Shown here: piece by piece, positions 26,709-35,576 of the stretch | How positions within the stretch are numbered: the first letter of the stretch is position 1 | How the letters are laid out: each line of letters starts with the position of its first letter | Source: Flaviflexus huanghaiensis | GTDB lineage: Bacteria > Actinomycetota > Actinomycetes > Actinomycetales > Actinomycetaceae | Assembly (NCBI RefSeq): GCF_014118685.1 | Contig: NZ_JACFAK010000001.1 | Span: 62,001 to 126,000, forward strand | Reading direction: 5' to 3' | DNA: 64,000 bases | Notes under the pieces: generated by a model | The model's database searches: none | What the model was told of the DNA's origin: nothing | What the model saw: the letters and a program-made list of their open reading frames with translations, nothing else | Program-made: the position numbers and the translations under genes

Positions 26709-27365
26709 TCAGCGAGACGGCGAATACGCCAATTCGCCTGCTGGCACGGCACCGAGGTCGGTCGGATCATCGGGCATCGAACCGCCCAGGGCCTGCAGAA
26801 CAAACTGTTCCGCGTAGAGGAAGAAATCCGTGCGGGCCGGCTCCTCCTGAGGGACTCGCCGCCCCGTCAAGGCGCCGTTGATGAGCGTGATGGCGACGTC
26901 AACGTTCTGGTCGGGAATCGTCCCATCGGCAATAGCGCCGTCCAGGATTGTGCGAAGCAGATCCGACGTCTGTCGGATGTGCTGGCCAAGCTTTCTGCCT
27001 GCGTCGGGGCTGATGACGTCCTTGAGCGGCGGTCCAGGAGCCATGAGATAGCGACGCTCGGCGAGCAACTGTGTACGGACGTAGATCCGGATCCGATCGA
27101 TTGAACTGTCGACTCCGCGAAGCATCGACCGCGTGGTCGACAGGTAGCTCGACATCTTTTCCTCGACGAAGGCGATGAGGAGATCTTCTTTATCGGTGAA
27201 GTGGTTGTAGATCGTCGTGCGACGAATCCCAGAGTGATTCGCCACGTCCGACATCGACACACTTTCGAAACCGCGCTCCGTCATGAGGGCGTCGAGTGTG
27301 TCCATGAGACGGCGCCGTGTCGTGTTGCGGTGCTCGAGCAGACTGCGTCCGGTGATCTTGGGCAT
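26709..27365 (-). CDS. TetR family transcriptional regulator
   Basis: A 218-residue dimeric repressor-type protein. The N-terminal helix-turn-helix VSMSDVANHSGIRRTTIYNHFTDKEDLL is at about residues 36-63, followed by a helical ligand domain. The ligand and target genes cannot be read from sequence; no adjacent divergent gene is present, which is unusual for TetR regulators, and the gene probably controls distant genes or itself. ATG 27365 follows TAGACT by 6 bases. Confidence 0.9.
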   Translation of the reverse strand: MPKITGRSLLEHRNTTRRRLMDTLDALMTERGFESVSMSDVANHSGIRRTTIYNHFTDKEDLLIAFVEEKMSSYLSTTRSMLRGVDSSIDRIRIYVRTQLLAERRYLMAPGPPLKDVISPDAGRKLGQHIRQTSDLLRTILDGAIADGTIPDQNVDVAITLINGALTGRRVPQEEPARTDFFLYAEQFVLQALGGSMPDDPTDLGAVPAGELAYSPSR

Positions 27366-27371
27366 GTTCGC

Positions 27372-27377
27372 AGTCTA
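27372..27377 (-). promoter_or_regulatory. -10 box of the tetR-like gene
   Basis: TAGACT on the minus strand, 6 bases before the ATG at 27365, implying a leaderless mRNA. Confidence 0.5.
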
Positions 27378-27425
27378 CGTGTTGAGACACAAATGGGGAA
27401 TACGTCGGAAAAGGGCTGGAGTGTG

Positions 27426-27445
27426 ACATGCGCTGTACGGCATGT
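27426..27445. repeat. inverted repeat between NUDIX and tetR genes
   Basis: ACATGC (27426-27431) and GCATGT (27440-27445) flank an 8-base centre. The repeat is about 50 bases upstream of the tetR-like -10 box and 31 bases past the NUDIX stop. It could be a TetR-type operator; spacing and symmetry fit, but nothing else supports it. Confidence 0.3.
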
Positions 27446-27476
27446 GCCTAGACATTATTGGAGGTCCAGACCCCGA

Positions 27477-27893
27477 TCACGCGATGTTCGACTCCTCGAC
27501 CATCCAGGATGCGAGCTTGGCAGCTAACGGGATGTCGCCCGGCAACCAATCAAGACCGGCCGTTTCACGCGCGGAACACCAGCGCAACTCTTCATGGTCA
27601 GGGCCACATTGGGGCTCCGAGTCGATTGTCGCAAGCCACACTCTCATCGTGTGCCGGCCGATCGGCCAGTCACCGTCGGGACCGAGCACGAGCCGGTCCA
27701 GCGTCGCAGTCACGCCGAGCTCCTCGCGGATCTCTCTCCTGCACGCGGATTCCGGGTCCTCGCCGTCCTCGACCTTCCCGCCGGGAAGCTCCCACTTGCC
27801 GGCCAGATCTTTCGGGTAGGAGCGCTGTGCGGCCAGGAGCCTGGTCGGCTTGTCGAGGGAATCAACGATGGCGGCGGCGGCGACGAGTGACAC
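27477..27893 (-). CDS. NUDIX hydrolase, MutT-like
   Basis: A 138-residue hydrolase with the complete NUDIX box GGKVEDGEDPESACRREI then REELGV (about residues 37-60), preceded by KWELPGGK as in 8-oxo-dGTP diphosphatase MutT. Family members clean oxidised nucleotides from the pool. GTG 27893 is taken as start, since TATCGT lies 6 bases upstream, again a leaderless layout. It stands alone; the following stretch to 28058 has no gene. Confidence 0.88.
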   Translation of the reverse strand: MSLVAAAAIVDSLDKPTRLLAAQRSYPKDLAGKWELPGGKVEDGEDPESACRREIREELGVTATLDRLVLGPDGDWPIGRHTMRVWLATIDSEPQCGPDHEELRWCSARETAGLDWLPGDIPLAAKLASWMVEESNIA

Positions 27894-28058
27894 GCTGTCA
27901 CGATACCGCAGCCATCAGCGTAAGCTTCGCGACAGATTGCGGGAGGCGGTCCCCACCCGGCCCGACGGTTACGAGGTTTCCAGAGTTCTGAGACACGGAT
28001 AGCGGACGCAGGTGAGCCGTCTCCGACCGCATCGCGGCAGGAGCCCGCCAGGGAGCTG

Positions 28059-29315
28059 TCAGTCGATGGAGCGGGTACCCGCCGGGTATGTCTCCATGAC
28101 CGCGGATTCGAGCTCTGCATTAACCCGCTCCATAACGTCCCATCCGAGCTCGGCGGCATGAGCCGGAATGGCGAGGTAGTCGATGTGCTCGACGATGCCC
28201 TTGACGACGCGACCGTAGGCTGACATTCGGGCCTGTGAAAGATCGGTGTGGAGCGAGATCTGGGTGCAGCCCTCGCTAGCCGGGTCGGCCGCGTTGAGGG
28301 TGATCTCCACATCCTCCGTATCGAAGCCGAGCGTGAGCGTGTTGCTCGGGTAATCCTCGTTCTTCTTGAAGGTAACCTCGATGTGCTTAACATCCTCGCC
28401 GAAGGCTTTGCCGGATTCGAGAGTGATGGGGACACCGCGCCACCTGTCGGTCTCGACATCGACGACGACGCGGAACCACGTCTCCGTGCCGTTGTGTGGG
28501 TCGACCCCTTTCTCATCGACATAGGACGGAACACGTTCGCCGTCGACCTCGCCTTCTGTGTAGCGGCCCTTGCGGACACCATCTTTCGGATGAATCGCGC
28601 GGAGAATGTCCTCGGGCGTTGTCTCGTCAACGGCGAGGATGCGTGCGAGGGTCTGAAGCAGGTGGGATTGGAGCATGTCTTCTGCGGCGCCCGTCGACTC
28701 ATAGAACTCAGCGCGGCCCTCGAGGGCGACAGTCTCGTTGTAGATCAGCCGGATCGACTCAACATCATCGTTCGACCACGACGACGTGATGAGACGGTTT
28801 GCCGAGCGTAGGACCTTGAAATTGAGGGTGCCCGATGTGGCGAGGAAGTGATCGACCCGGAAGATCTGCTCTTCGCTCACAAGCTCGAGAAGGAGCCTGT
28901 TGAGCTCCCGGGCGCTATCGGCGTCCGCACCGAATGGCTTCTCCATGGCGAGCGTCAAACTCCCGGAGAGCTTGACGTCCCTCAGCGCCTTGATCGACTC
29001 GACCACAACCGAGGGAGACAGGGCGAAGTAGAGGACAGCATCCGTGCGGCCCTCGAGAAGCTTTGCGAGGTCCTCTCCCTTCGTCGCATCGGCGACGACG
29101 AACTCGGCTGTCTCCGCAAGTTTCTCCGCAACCTCGTCGCCAACAGTCCGAGCAGCATCTCGGACGAGGGCCGGGTAATCCTCACGCTCGCGCCGGCCAG
29201 CGCCAACGATCGTCATGTCGGCGCCATGGGTGGAGACGTATTCTGCAATGCCGGGGATGAGGAGGCGCTGTGCGAGATCGCCGGCGCCTCCGAGAATGAT
29301 GAACATTGTAGCCAT
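28059..29315 (-). CDS. glucose-6-phosphate dehydrogenase family protein, divergent
   Basis: A 418-residue protein related to glucose-6-phosphate dehydrogenase, which makes 6-phosphogluconolactone and NADPH. The nucleotide loop is ILGGAGDLAQRLLIPG (usually GASGDLAxRKL), and TLAMEKPFGADADSA matches the conserved EKPFG segment. The active-site signature RIDHYLGK appears as RVDHFLAT (near residue 148): the His remains, but the Lys that binds the substrate is replaced. The protein is also shorter than the usual 450-510 residues. It may have changed substrate or be inactive. ATG 29315 follows AAGTCT by 7 bases. It is divergent from the GH15 gene. Confidence 0.8.
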   Translation of the reverse strand: MATMFIILGGAGDLAQRLLIPGIAEYVSTHGADMTIVGAGRREREDYPALVRDAARTVGDEVAEKLAETAEFVVADATKGEDLAKLLEGRTDAVLYFALSPSVVVESIKALRDVKLSGSLTLAMEKPFGADADSARELNRLLLELVSEEQIFRVDHFLATSGTLNFKVLRSANRLITSSWSNDDVESIRLIYNETVALEGRAEFYESTGAAEDMLQSHLLQTLARILAVDETTPEDILRAIHPKDGVRKGRYTEGEVDGERVPSYVDEKGVDPHNGTETWFRVVVDVETDRWRGVPITLESGKAFGEDVKHIEVTFKKNEDYPSNTLTLGFDTEDVEITLNAADPASEGCTQISLHTDLSQARMSAYGRVVKGIVEHIDYLAIPAHAAELGWDVMERVNAELESAVMETYPAGTRSID

Positions 29316-29415
29316 GTGACCCAGACTTTCGAATGAAACTGGGAAGACGCATGGAAAATATGGCGATGCTCCGAATGTCGTTTGCTTACGGAGCTTTCGC
29401 TGTCAGGATGAAGGA

Positions 29416-31221
29416 ATGAGTATCGAACTAGAGAGATACGCACTTCTGTCCGATATGCGCACCGCCGCACTCGTCTCAGACGAGGGCTCAATCGACTGGC
29501 TCTGCTTCCCCCGCTTCGACAGCCCAGCTGTTTTCTCAGCGCTTCTTGGCGACGAATCGCACGGCACATGGAAGCTCGCACCCGTCGACGGGAAGGTCGT
29601 GACCAGGGAGTACCGCGACGGCTCCTTCGTGCTCGACACCGAGTGGCAGACACCGACCGGCCGGGTCCTCATCACCGAGTACATGCCGGCTGGCGGAAAG
29701 GTGGCCGATGAGTCGGACCTCATCCGCGAGGTGGTCTGCCTCGAAGGGGAGGTGGATCTGGCGATGGATTTCCGCATCCGCTTCAACTACGGGGAGTCCA
29801 TCCCGTGGGTCGAACGCATCGACATGGATGGTAGTCCCGCCATCCACGCCATCGCCGGCCCCAGCGCCGTCTACCTGACAGGTCCGCTCCCTCAGGCGGA
29901 CGGTGAAAGCCATAAGGGCTTGTTCACCGTGCGGGAGGGAGAGCGACTCCGTTGGGATCTCATCTGGTCGCTGAGCTACAGACCAGCTCCGACGCGTGAG
30001 GACTACGACAAGCTTCTGGAGCCTACACTCCAGTACTGGCGCGAATGGTCCACGCGCATCGAGGCCAACGGGCCGTATGCGGAGTACATCACGCGCTCCC
30101 TCCTCGTTCTTCGGGCCCTCACTCACCACGCCACGGGCGGGATCGTCGCGGCGCCGACGACGTCGTTACCCGAAGATTTTGGCGGCGTACGTAACTGGGA
30201 TTACCGCTACACGTGGTTACGGGACTCCGCGCTCGCCATCGAAGCCCTTGTCGCCCATGGGTTCACGAAGGGCGCGATGGCGTGGCGGCTCTGGCTACTG
30301 CGGGCCCTGGCCGGCGATGTCCTCTCGCTGCGAATCATGTACGGACTCGCCGGCGAGCGGCACATCCCCGAATTCGTTCTCAAGCATTTACCCGGATACG
30401 AGAATTCCGCGCCGGTGCGGATCGGAAATGGTGCGGCCAGCCAGTTCCAGGGCGACGTTGTCGGCGAGGTTATGCTCGCGCTCGAGCAGATGCGGAAAGC
30501 CGGAATTGAGGAGGATGAGCGTTCCTGGGGCCTGCAGATCGCGCTTCTCGATTATGCGACGGCAAACCTCGACAGGCTCGAACACGGCATCTGGGAGATG
30601 CGGGGCGAACTCACCGAGTTCACGCACTCGCGGGCCATGATGTGGGCTGCGTTCGATCGTGGGATTAAAGCCGTCGAGGAGTACGGCTTTGACGGGCCTG
30701 TCGATGACTGGCGGGCGTGCCGCGAGCACCTCGCACGAGAGATCGAAGAAAAGGGCTGGAATGAGGAGATGGCGTCCTACACTCAGACCTACGGATCCAC
30801 AGAGGTCGACGCGTCACTGCTCCAGCTTCCACACGTCGGCTACCTTGCCTACGACGATCCGCGCATGCTGTCGACAGTAGCCCGCATCGAACAGGACCTC
30901 GTCGACGACGAGGGCTTCGTCAAGCGCTACAGGACCGAAGCTGGCAAGGACGGCCTCGAGGGAGGCGAACATCCGTTCATCCTCTGCACGTTCTGGTTGG
31001 TCGAGCAGTACGCGATGTCGAACCGCATGGATGATGCACGCGAGCTCATGGACAAGGTCATCGCTGTTGCCTCGCCCCTCGGCCTCTTGTCGGAGGAGTA
31101 CTCGACCGAGCATGGGAGGCTTGCCGGCAACTATCCGCAGGCGTTCTCACACCTCGGTCTTATCCGCGCAGCCGACGCCGTCTCGGGCCGGGATCCTTCG
31201 AGCGGACGCTCCGCGAACTGA
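29416..31221 (+). CDS. GH15 family glucoamylase/trehalase-like hydrolase
   Basis: A 601-residue cytosolic glycosidase. An N-terminal beta-sandwich-like part (about 1-210) with LLSDMRTAALVSDEGSIDWLCF precedes an (alpha/alpha)6 barrel. GGVRNWDYRYTWLRDSALA near residue 255 and LLSEEYSTEHGRLAGNYPQAF near residue 555 are the GH15 signatures with catalytic glutamates. Actinobacterial members of this size hydrolyse trehalose or alpha-glucosides to glucose. The downstream use of glucose by a ROK glucokinase (59158-60117) and pgm would fit. ATG 29416 follows CAGGAT by 6 bases. Confidence 0.9.
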   Translation: MSIELERYALLSDMRTAALVSDEGSIDWLCFPRFDSPAVFSALLGDESHGTWKLAPVDGKVVTREYRDGSFVLDTEWQTPTGRVLITEYMPAGGKVADESDLIREVVCLEGEVDLAMDFRIRFNYGESIPWVERIDMDGSPAIHAIAGPSAVYLTGPLPQADGESHKGLFTVREGERLRWDLIWSLSYRPAPTREDYDKLLEPTLQYWREWSTRIEANGPYAEYITRSLLVLRALTHHATGGIVAAPTTSLPEDFGGVRNWDYRYTWLRDSALAIEALVAHGFTKGAMAWRLWLLRALAGDVLSLRIMYGLAGERHIPEFVLKHLPGYENSAPVRIGNGAASQFQGDVVGEVMLALEQMRKAGIEEDERSWGLQIALLDYATANLDRLEHGIWEMRGELTEFTHSRAMMWAAFDRGIKAVEEYGFDGPVDDWRACREHLAREIEEKGWNEEMASYTQTYGSTEVDASLLQLPHVGYLAYDDPRMLSTVARIEQDLVDDEGFVKRYRTEAGKDGLEGGEHPFILCTFWLVEQYAMSNRMDDARELMDKVIAVASPLGLLSEEYSTEHGRLAGNYPQAFSHLGLIRAADAVSGRDPSSGRSAN

Positions 31222-31238
31222 GCCATCCGAGGCGGTGG

Positions 31239-32174
31239 TCACGGCACCTGCCACCCCGCCGCGCGAAATAGTCCGTACCATTCTGCTCGCGTGAGCGGAA
31301 GGTCAGATCCAGCCGCCGCCGCTCTGATCCGGGCCGGTGTCGTCGTTCCAAGGATCACCTGCATGTTGGCCGGGTGGCGAGTGATCCAGGCGGCTGCGAT
31401 GGCCTCGGGTTCCACCCCGTAGTGGGCTGCGAGATCGTCGATGCGGTCGTTCAGCCCAGGGTGCCGTTCCCGGTCGAAGAGGACGGTCTCGCCGGAGCCG
31501 GACTTGAAGGGGGACCAGGCCTGAATCGTGATCCCATTGACTCGGCAGTAATCAACCAGCCCTCCGCCATCGCGCACGACTGACTGGTCGGAATCCGGCG
31601 CGTTCGCGGCGATTCCCTGCGCGATGATCGGAGAGTGTGTGATGGAGAGCTGAACTTGGTTCGCGACAATCGGGCGGGTCACAGCCGTCTTCAACAGGTC
31701 GATCTGGCCCGGCGTGTGGTTGGAGACTCCGAAGTGACGGACCTTCCCCGATAAGTAGAGCTCGTCGAACGCACGAGCAACCTCCTGAGGCTCAACAAGC
31801 GCATCGGGCCGGTGGAGGAGGAGAACGTCGATGTAATCGGTTCCGAGAGCGCGTAACGATTCCTCCGCCTGAGCCACGACATGCTCGTAGGAGTGGTCGT
31901 AATACCCGCCATCGGGCACGATCCCGATCTTCGTCTGAATCGTCACCCGGTCGCGCTCGGAGCTACTGAGTTGGAGAGCCTGGGCGAACCTCTCTTCGCA
32001 GTCGTGTAGCCGGGTGCCATAGATGTCGGCATGATCGAAATAGGTGATTCCCGCGTCCCGAGCGGTTGCGACCAGTGCGCGTATTGCATCGTCCGAAAGT
32101 TCAGCAATCCGCAAAAGTCCGAGCGCAAGGTTCGGCACCGTAAGGTCGGCGTGTTGCAAATGGATGGTTTTCAT
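31239..32174 (-). CDS. aldo/keto reductase
   Basis: A 311-residue TIM-barrel NAD(P)H oxidoreductase. The catalytic Asp-Tyr pair is in FDHADIYG (near residue 46), the conserved DVLLLHRPD loop near 115, and the YLSGKVRHFGVSNHTPGQ segment near 140 identifies the YdhF-like subgroup. The substrate is an aldehyde or ketone that cannot be specified. ATG 32174 has TAGTGT exactly 6 bases upstream. It is convergent with the GH15 gene, 17 bases apart. Confidence 0.9.
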   Translation of the reverse strand: MKTIHLQHADLTVPNLALGLLRIAELSDDAIRALVATARDAGITYFDHADIYGTRLHDCEERFAQALQLSSSERDRVTIQTKIGIVPDGGYYDHSYEHVVAQAEESLRALGTDYIDVLLLHRPDALVEPQEVARAFDELYLSGKVRHFGVSNHTPGQIDLLKTAVTRPIVANQVQLSITHSPIIAQGIAANAPDSDQSVVRDGGGLVDYCRVNGITIQAWSPFKSGSGETVLFDRERHPGLNDRIDDLAAHYGVEPEAIAAAWITRHPANMQVILGTTTPARIRAAAAGSDLPLTRAEWYGLFRAAGWQVP

Positions 32175-32276
32175 GACGCCACACTACTCAGCCCGACGCA
32201 GCTACGGCCTGATGTCAATGCGGGAGAGTGAGGGTCGGTACTTCTCACGTGTGCACGTGCATAGGTCACCGAAAAA

Positions 32277-32350
32277 TGGAGCGGGTGACGGGAATCGAAC
32301 CCGCGCTACCAGCTTGGGAAGCTGGAGTTCTACCATTGAACTACACCCGC
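32277..32350 (-). tRNA. tRNA-Gly, anticodon CCC
   Basis: Reading the minus strand from 32350, the acceptor stem GCGGGTG pairs with CACCCGC. The D arm, an anticodon stem CCAGC/GCTGG enclosing loop TTCCCAA (anticodon CCC), and the T arm with GGTTCGATTCC are all present. The discriminator base (32280) is followed by an encoded CCA (32279-32277). It decodes GGG glycine codons. No other tRNA gene is nearby. Confidence 0.95.
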
Positions 32351-32504
32351 GTATTGCCCCATCCTAGCGCTTTCCTGCTTCCGCGACCAAAGTGGGTAAC
32401 TGTCGATTCTCGATTCAGCTGTCTGTGCACAACGGCCGGGGTTGCCGTGAGAGCTTCTGTGCAAGCAGGGGTGTCGGGAGCCGTTTATCTGGCACACTCG
32501 GGGT

Positions 32505-33083
32505 GTGCTTCTTTCAGACAGAGATATCCTCGCTCAGGTCGATGCTGGCCGGATCAAGATCGACCCGTGGGACCCCGGTTTTGTTCAGCCGTCCTCCCTC
32601 GATATTCGGATCGACAAGTACATCCGTCTGTTCGATAACCATCGGTACTCGGTCATCGACCCTGCTGCCGAGCAGGAGGATCTCACACGCTTAGTCGAGA
32701 TCACGCAGGAGCCGTTTATTCTCCACCCCGGCGAGTTCGTTCTCGGCTCCACGTACGAAAAGGTGGCGTTGCCCGATGACATCGCGGCACGTCTCGAAGG
32801 GAAATCTTCCCTCGGCCGGCTCGGCCTCCTCACCCATTCCACGGCCGGATTCATCGATCCGGGCTTCACGGGACACATCACACTTGAACTGTCGAACATG
32901 GCGACGATGCCGATCAAGCTGTATCCGGGAATGAAGGTCGGCCAGCTGTGTTTCTTCCAGCTCTCCTCGCCAGCGCTCGCACCCTATGGCAACGGCGCCC
33001 ACGGCTCGCGCTATCAGGGCCAGCGGGGTCCCACCGCCTCGCGCTCATGGATCAACTTCCACAGGACCGTCATCGAGGACTGA
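32505..33083 (+). CDS. dcd: dCTP deaminase
   Basis: A 192-residue enzyme that deaminates dCTP, supplying dUTP or dUMP for thymidylate synthesis. The motif [25 protein letters not shown] (in two halves near residues 105-130) is the family active-site signature with the catalytic Glu and Ser residues, and [18 protein letters not shown] is also conserved. The C-terminal [11 protein letters not shown] is typical of the mono/bifunctional actinobacterial type. GTG 32505 follows CACACT by 6 bases. A strong hairpin ends the gene. Confidence 0.95.
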   Translation: MLLSDRDILAQVDAGRIKIDPWDPGFVQPSSLDIRIDKYIRLFDNHRYSVIDPAAEQEDLTRLVEITQEPFILHPGEFVLGSTYEKVALPDDIAARLEGKSSLGRLGLLTHSTAGFIDPGFTGHITLELSNMATMPIKLYPGMKVGQLCFFQLSSPALAPYGNGAHGSRYQGQRGPTASRSWINFHRTVIED

Positions 33084-33110
33084 GTCTCGAGTCCGACAGG
33101 CAGCATTCGA

Positions 33111-33146
33111 TGTATTGAGCGCCCCATCTCTGGGGCGCTCAATACA
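33111..33146 (+). terminator. 16-base-pair hairpin after dcd
   Basis: Perfect arms at 33111-33126 and 33131-33146 enclose a TCTC loop. The stem has a GC-rich core and AT-rich base. It lies between convergent dcd and the sugar-permease operon and may stop both. Confidence 0.75.
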
Positions 33147-33190
33147 TATCCAATGCTCTCCGGATGGTCAATCGGGCATCGACCGCCCGC

Positions 33191-34153
33191 CTACTTCGTT
33201 GTTCCCGCCATGATCGCGGAGACGAAGTACCGCTGGAAGGCGAAGTAGACAATAAGGGGGACAACCATCGACACGAATGCTCCAGCGGAGAGGATGTCAA
33301 TGTTCGAGGAGAACTGCCGAAGCTGGGATTGGATCGCGACTGTGATCGGCTGAGACCCGGGTCCGGCGAAGATGAGGGCGACGAGCATGTCGTTCCAGGA
33401 CCAGAGGAACTGGAAGATCGCGAGCGACGCGATTGCCGGCATGGCGAGTGGTAGCGCCACCTGACCGAAGATCCTCATCTCGGAGGCTCCGTCAATGCGG
33501 GCGGCTTCCAGCATCTCTTCACTGATGTTCGTGAAATAGTTCCGAAGGAGGAACACCGCGAACGGTAGGCCGAAGGCGATGTGGAAGAGAATGACCGCGG
33601 CGTAGGTTCCGAAAATCCCAATGCTGCCGAAGAGTCGTGCGAGAGGGATGAAGGCGACCTGGAGGGGCACTGCCATGAGGGCAACGACACCGATGAGGAC
33701 CCAGTCACGGCCCGGGAAGTCGATCCAAGCCAGCGCATAGCCCGCCATAGCGCCGATGGCGACGACCGCCAGCGTGGTTGGAACGACGATGATGATCGTG
33801 TTGATGAGCGACTGGACCATCGTGTCGTTGCCGAGCAACGACCGGTAGTTGTCGATCGTCAGTTCGTGGCTCTCGAAGAGGACTGTCCACCAGCCCGAGG
33901 TCGCATTCGCCTGGGATGATCGAAGCGAGGAGAAGAAGAGACCGATGGTCGGCACCAGCCACATGAGGGCGACGATGACGAGGAGGATGTTGACAAGCGA
34001 ATTGTTGAAGAGAGCGACGATTCGGCCGCCCACAGTCTTTTTCCGCTCGCCCGCCATCATCATTCTGCCCGAGCCCTTGGGCTTCACGTGCCGCCGGACC
34101 TCACCTTCCTCGGAGCGTTCGTCGATCTTCTGCTCGACGTCTGACGTGCTCAT
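33191..34153 (-). CDS. carbohydrate ABC transporter permease (MalG/CUT1 type)
   Basis: A 320-residue integral-membrane permease. A charged N-terminal cytoplasmic stretch of about 50 residues precedes six helices. The EAA motif EMLEAARIDGASEMRIFGQVALPLAMP (in two parts near residue 240) contacts the ATPase. The start is ATG 34153, with a GGGGAGG site upstream, overlapping the previous gene's stop by 4 bases. It forms an importer with the MalF-like permease and lipoprotein upstream. No ATPase gene is present; actinobacterial CUT1 importers commonly use a shared MsiK-type ATPase encoded elsewhere. Confidence 0.92.
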   Translation of the reverse strand: MSTSDVEQKIDERSEEGEVRRHVKPKGSGRMMMAGERKKTVGGRIVALFNNSLVNILLVIVALMWLVPTIGLFFSSLRSSQANATSGWWTVLFESHELTIDNYRSLLGNDTMVQSLINTIIIVVPTTLAVVAIGAMAGYALAWIDFPGRDWVLIGVVALMAVPLQVAFIPLARLFGSIGIFGTYAAVILFHIAFGLPFAVFLLRNYFTNISEEMLEAARIDGASEMRIFGQVALPLAMPAIASLAIFQFLWSWNDMLVALIFAGPGSQPITVAIQSQLRQFSSNIDILSAGAFVSMVVPLIVYFAFQRYFVSAIMAGTTK

Positions 34154-35505
34154 GAGCTGCCTCCCCTGCGGAAGTTTCGGATGTTGATGAGCATGAACGG
34201 GATGACGAGGAGGAGCAGGACGATGGCGAGCGCCGAACCGAGCCCCTGATCGTTGCCTCCGCCAAACGACACGGTCCACATGCGAGTGGCAAGCACGTCG
34301 GCCGCGTTCTTCGATGCGCCAGGAGGTATGACGTACACGAGATCGAAGATCTTGAGGACGTTAATCATGAGCGTGACGATGACGACCGTGAGAACTGGCA
34401 TGAGTTGTGGAACGGTGATGTGCCGGAACACCTGCCACTCCGATGCGCCATCGGTGCGTGCAGCCTCCTGTAGGGACCGGTCAACTGCAGCGAGGCCTGA
34501 GCCAATCATGACCATCGCGAAACCAGCCCAGATCCACACGTAGGCGAGGATCATGACGGGGGTGACGAGGTCCGGACCAAGCCAGTTGATGCCGGTCGGC
34601 CCCGATGTGAAGTTCGTGGCTGGAACGCGGATTGTCAGCGGTTCTGAGACATCCTCGAAGACGAAGGTACCGTCATCTGCTGTCGTTGTCTCCCATACGT
34701 CGCCGACCCGGTTGACCGCCTCAACTGTGACCCCGCCGAGGCCGGGTTTGTCCGCATCGATCTGACCATTTTCACCGCCGCCGCCACGGACGAAGTCGAG
34801 CCACACGGTGCCGGTGATTGTCCCGTCCGCTGCCTCGGGTTGCACCGCTGGAGCGGGATCGTCACCCACGTGCTCGGGTGCGATGCCGATGAGGGGGATA
34901 AGGGCGGTCTCGCCCGGTGCAATCTCGCCTGTCGACATGATCTCTGAGCCCGGTCCGCCCTGCTGTTCAAAGCGGGAGAACTCGGCGCCTTCACGGAGCC
35001 GAGCCTCAGGGTAGTGGGAGCCCGAGGAGAAGAACTCCTGCACGGTGACGGTCACGGCGTTGGCAAGGCCGATTTCCGGGTTTTGCTGGAACACCGTGCG
35101 GAAGATGATGCCTGCGGCAAGCATTGAGATCGCCATCGGCATGAAAATGATGAGTTTGAATGCGGTCGACCACGCAATCTTTTCCATGAGGACGGCGAAG
35201 ATGAGGCCGAGCACGGTACACACAAGGGGTGCGACGAGCACCCAGATGAGATTGTTCTTGAACGCTGTGAACGTCTGCGGGTCCGTAAAAACCCGCGTGT
35301 AGTTGCCGACTCCGACGAAGTCCTCCCCGCTGCGGGAGTACGTCGACCGGACGAGCGAATATCCAATCGGATAAACGACGAAGACCGTGAGGAAGAAGAG
35401 TGCCGGTCCGAGCAGGACCGCGAGCAGCCACCGATTCTGCGTCGTCATCGGTGCCTTGCCTCGCAGCTTCTTGACTTGTTTCTCAGTGACTGCGGTATGC
35501 GACAT
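34150..35505 (-). CDS. carbohydrate ABC transporter permease (MalF type) with inserted beta-sandwich-like domain
   Basis: A 451-residue permease, longer than typical 290-residue CUT1 partners. After three helices (about residues 24-50, 79-107 and 113-137) comes an extracytoplasmic insert of about 170 residues. Within it, residues about 226-285, GTVWLDFVRGG, DADKPGLGGVTVEAVN and TTADDGTFVFEDV, match the SdrD-B/carboxypeptidase-regulatory repeat pattern. Helices resume near 312, with the EAA motif EAARTDGASEWQVFRHITVP near 347. E. coli MalF also has a large P2 loop between helices 3 and 4 with an Ig-like fold that contacts the binding protein, so this insert could play that part. Coupled with the downstream MalG-like gene. 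Confidence 0.9.
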   Translation of the reverse strand: MSHTAVTEKQVKKLRGKAPMTTQNRWLLAVLLGPALFFLTVFVVYPIGYSLVRSTYSRSGEDFVGVGNYTRVFTDPQTFTAFKNNLIWVLVAPLVCTVLGLIFAVLMEKIAWSTAFKLIIFMPMAISMLAAGIIFRTVFQQNPEIGLANAVTVTVQEFFSSGSHYPEARLREGAEFSRFEQQGGPGSEIMSTGEIAPGETALIPLIGIAPEHVGDDPAPAVQPEAADGTITGTVWLDFVRGGGGENGQIDADKPGLGGVTVEAVNRVGDVWETTTADDGTFVFEDVSEPLTIRVPATNFTSGPTGINWLGPDLVTPVMILAYVWIWAGFAMVMIGSGLAAVDRSLQEAARTDGASEWQVFRHITVPQLMPVLTVVIVTLMINVLKIFDLVYVIPPGASKNAADVLATRMWTVSFGGGNDQGLGSALAIVLLLLVIPFMLINIRNFRRGGSS

Positions 35506-35576
35506 GGGTACCTCTATCGGGCGCGAGGCGCCAACGGGGAGCGGGACGCACGGGTGCGTCCCGCCCCTGGTTGAGA

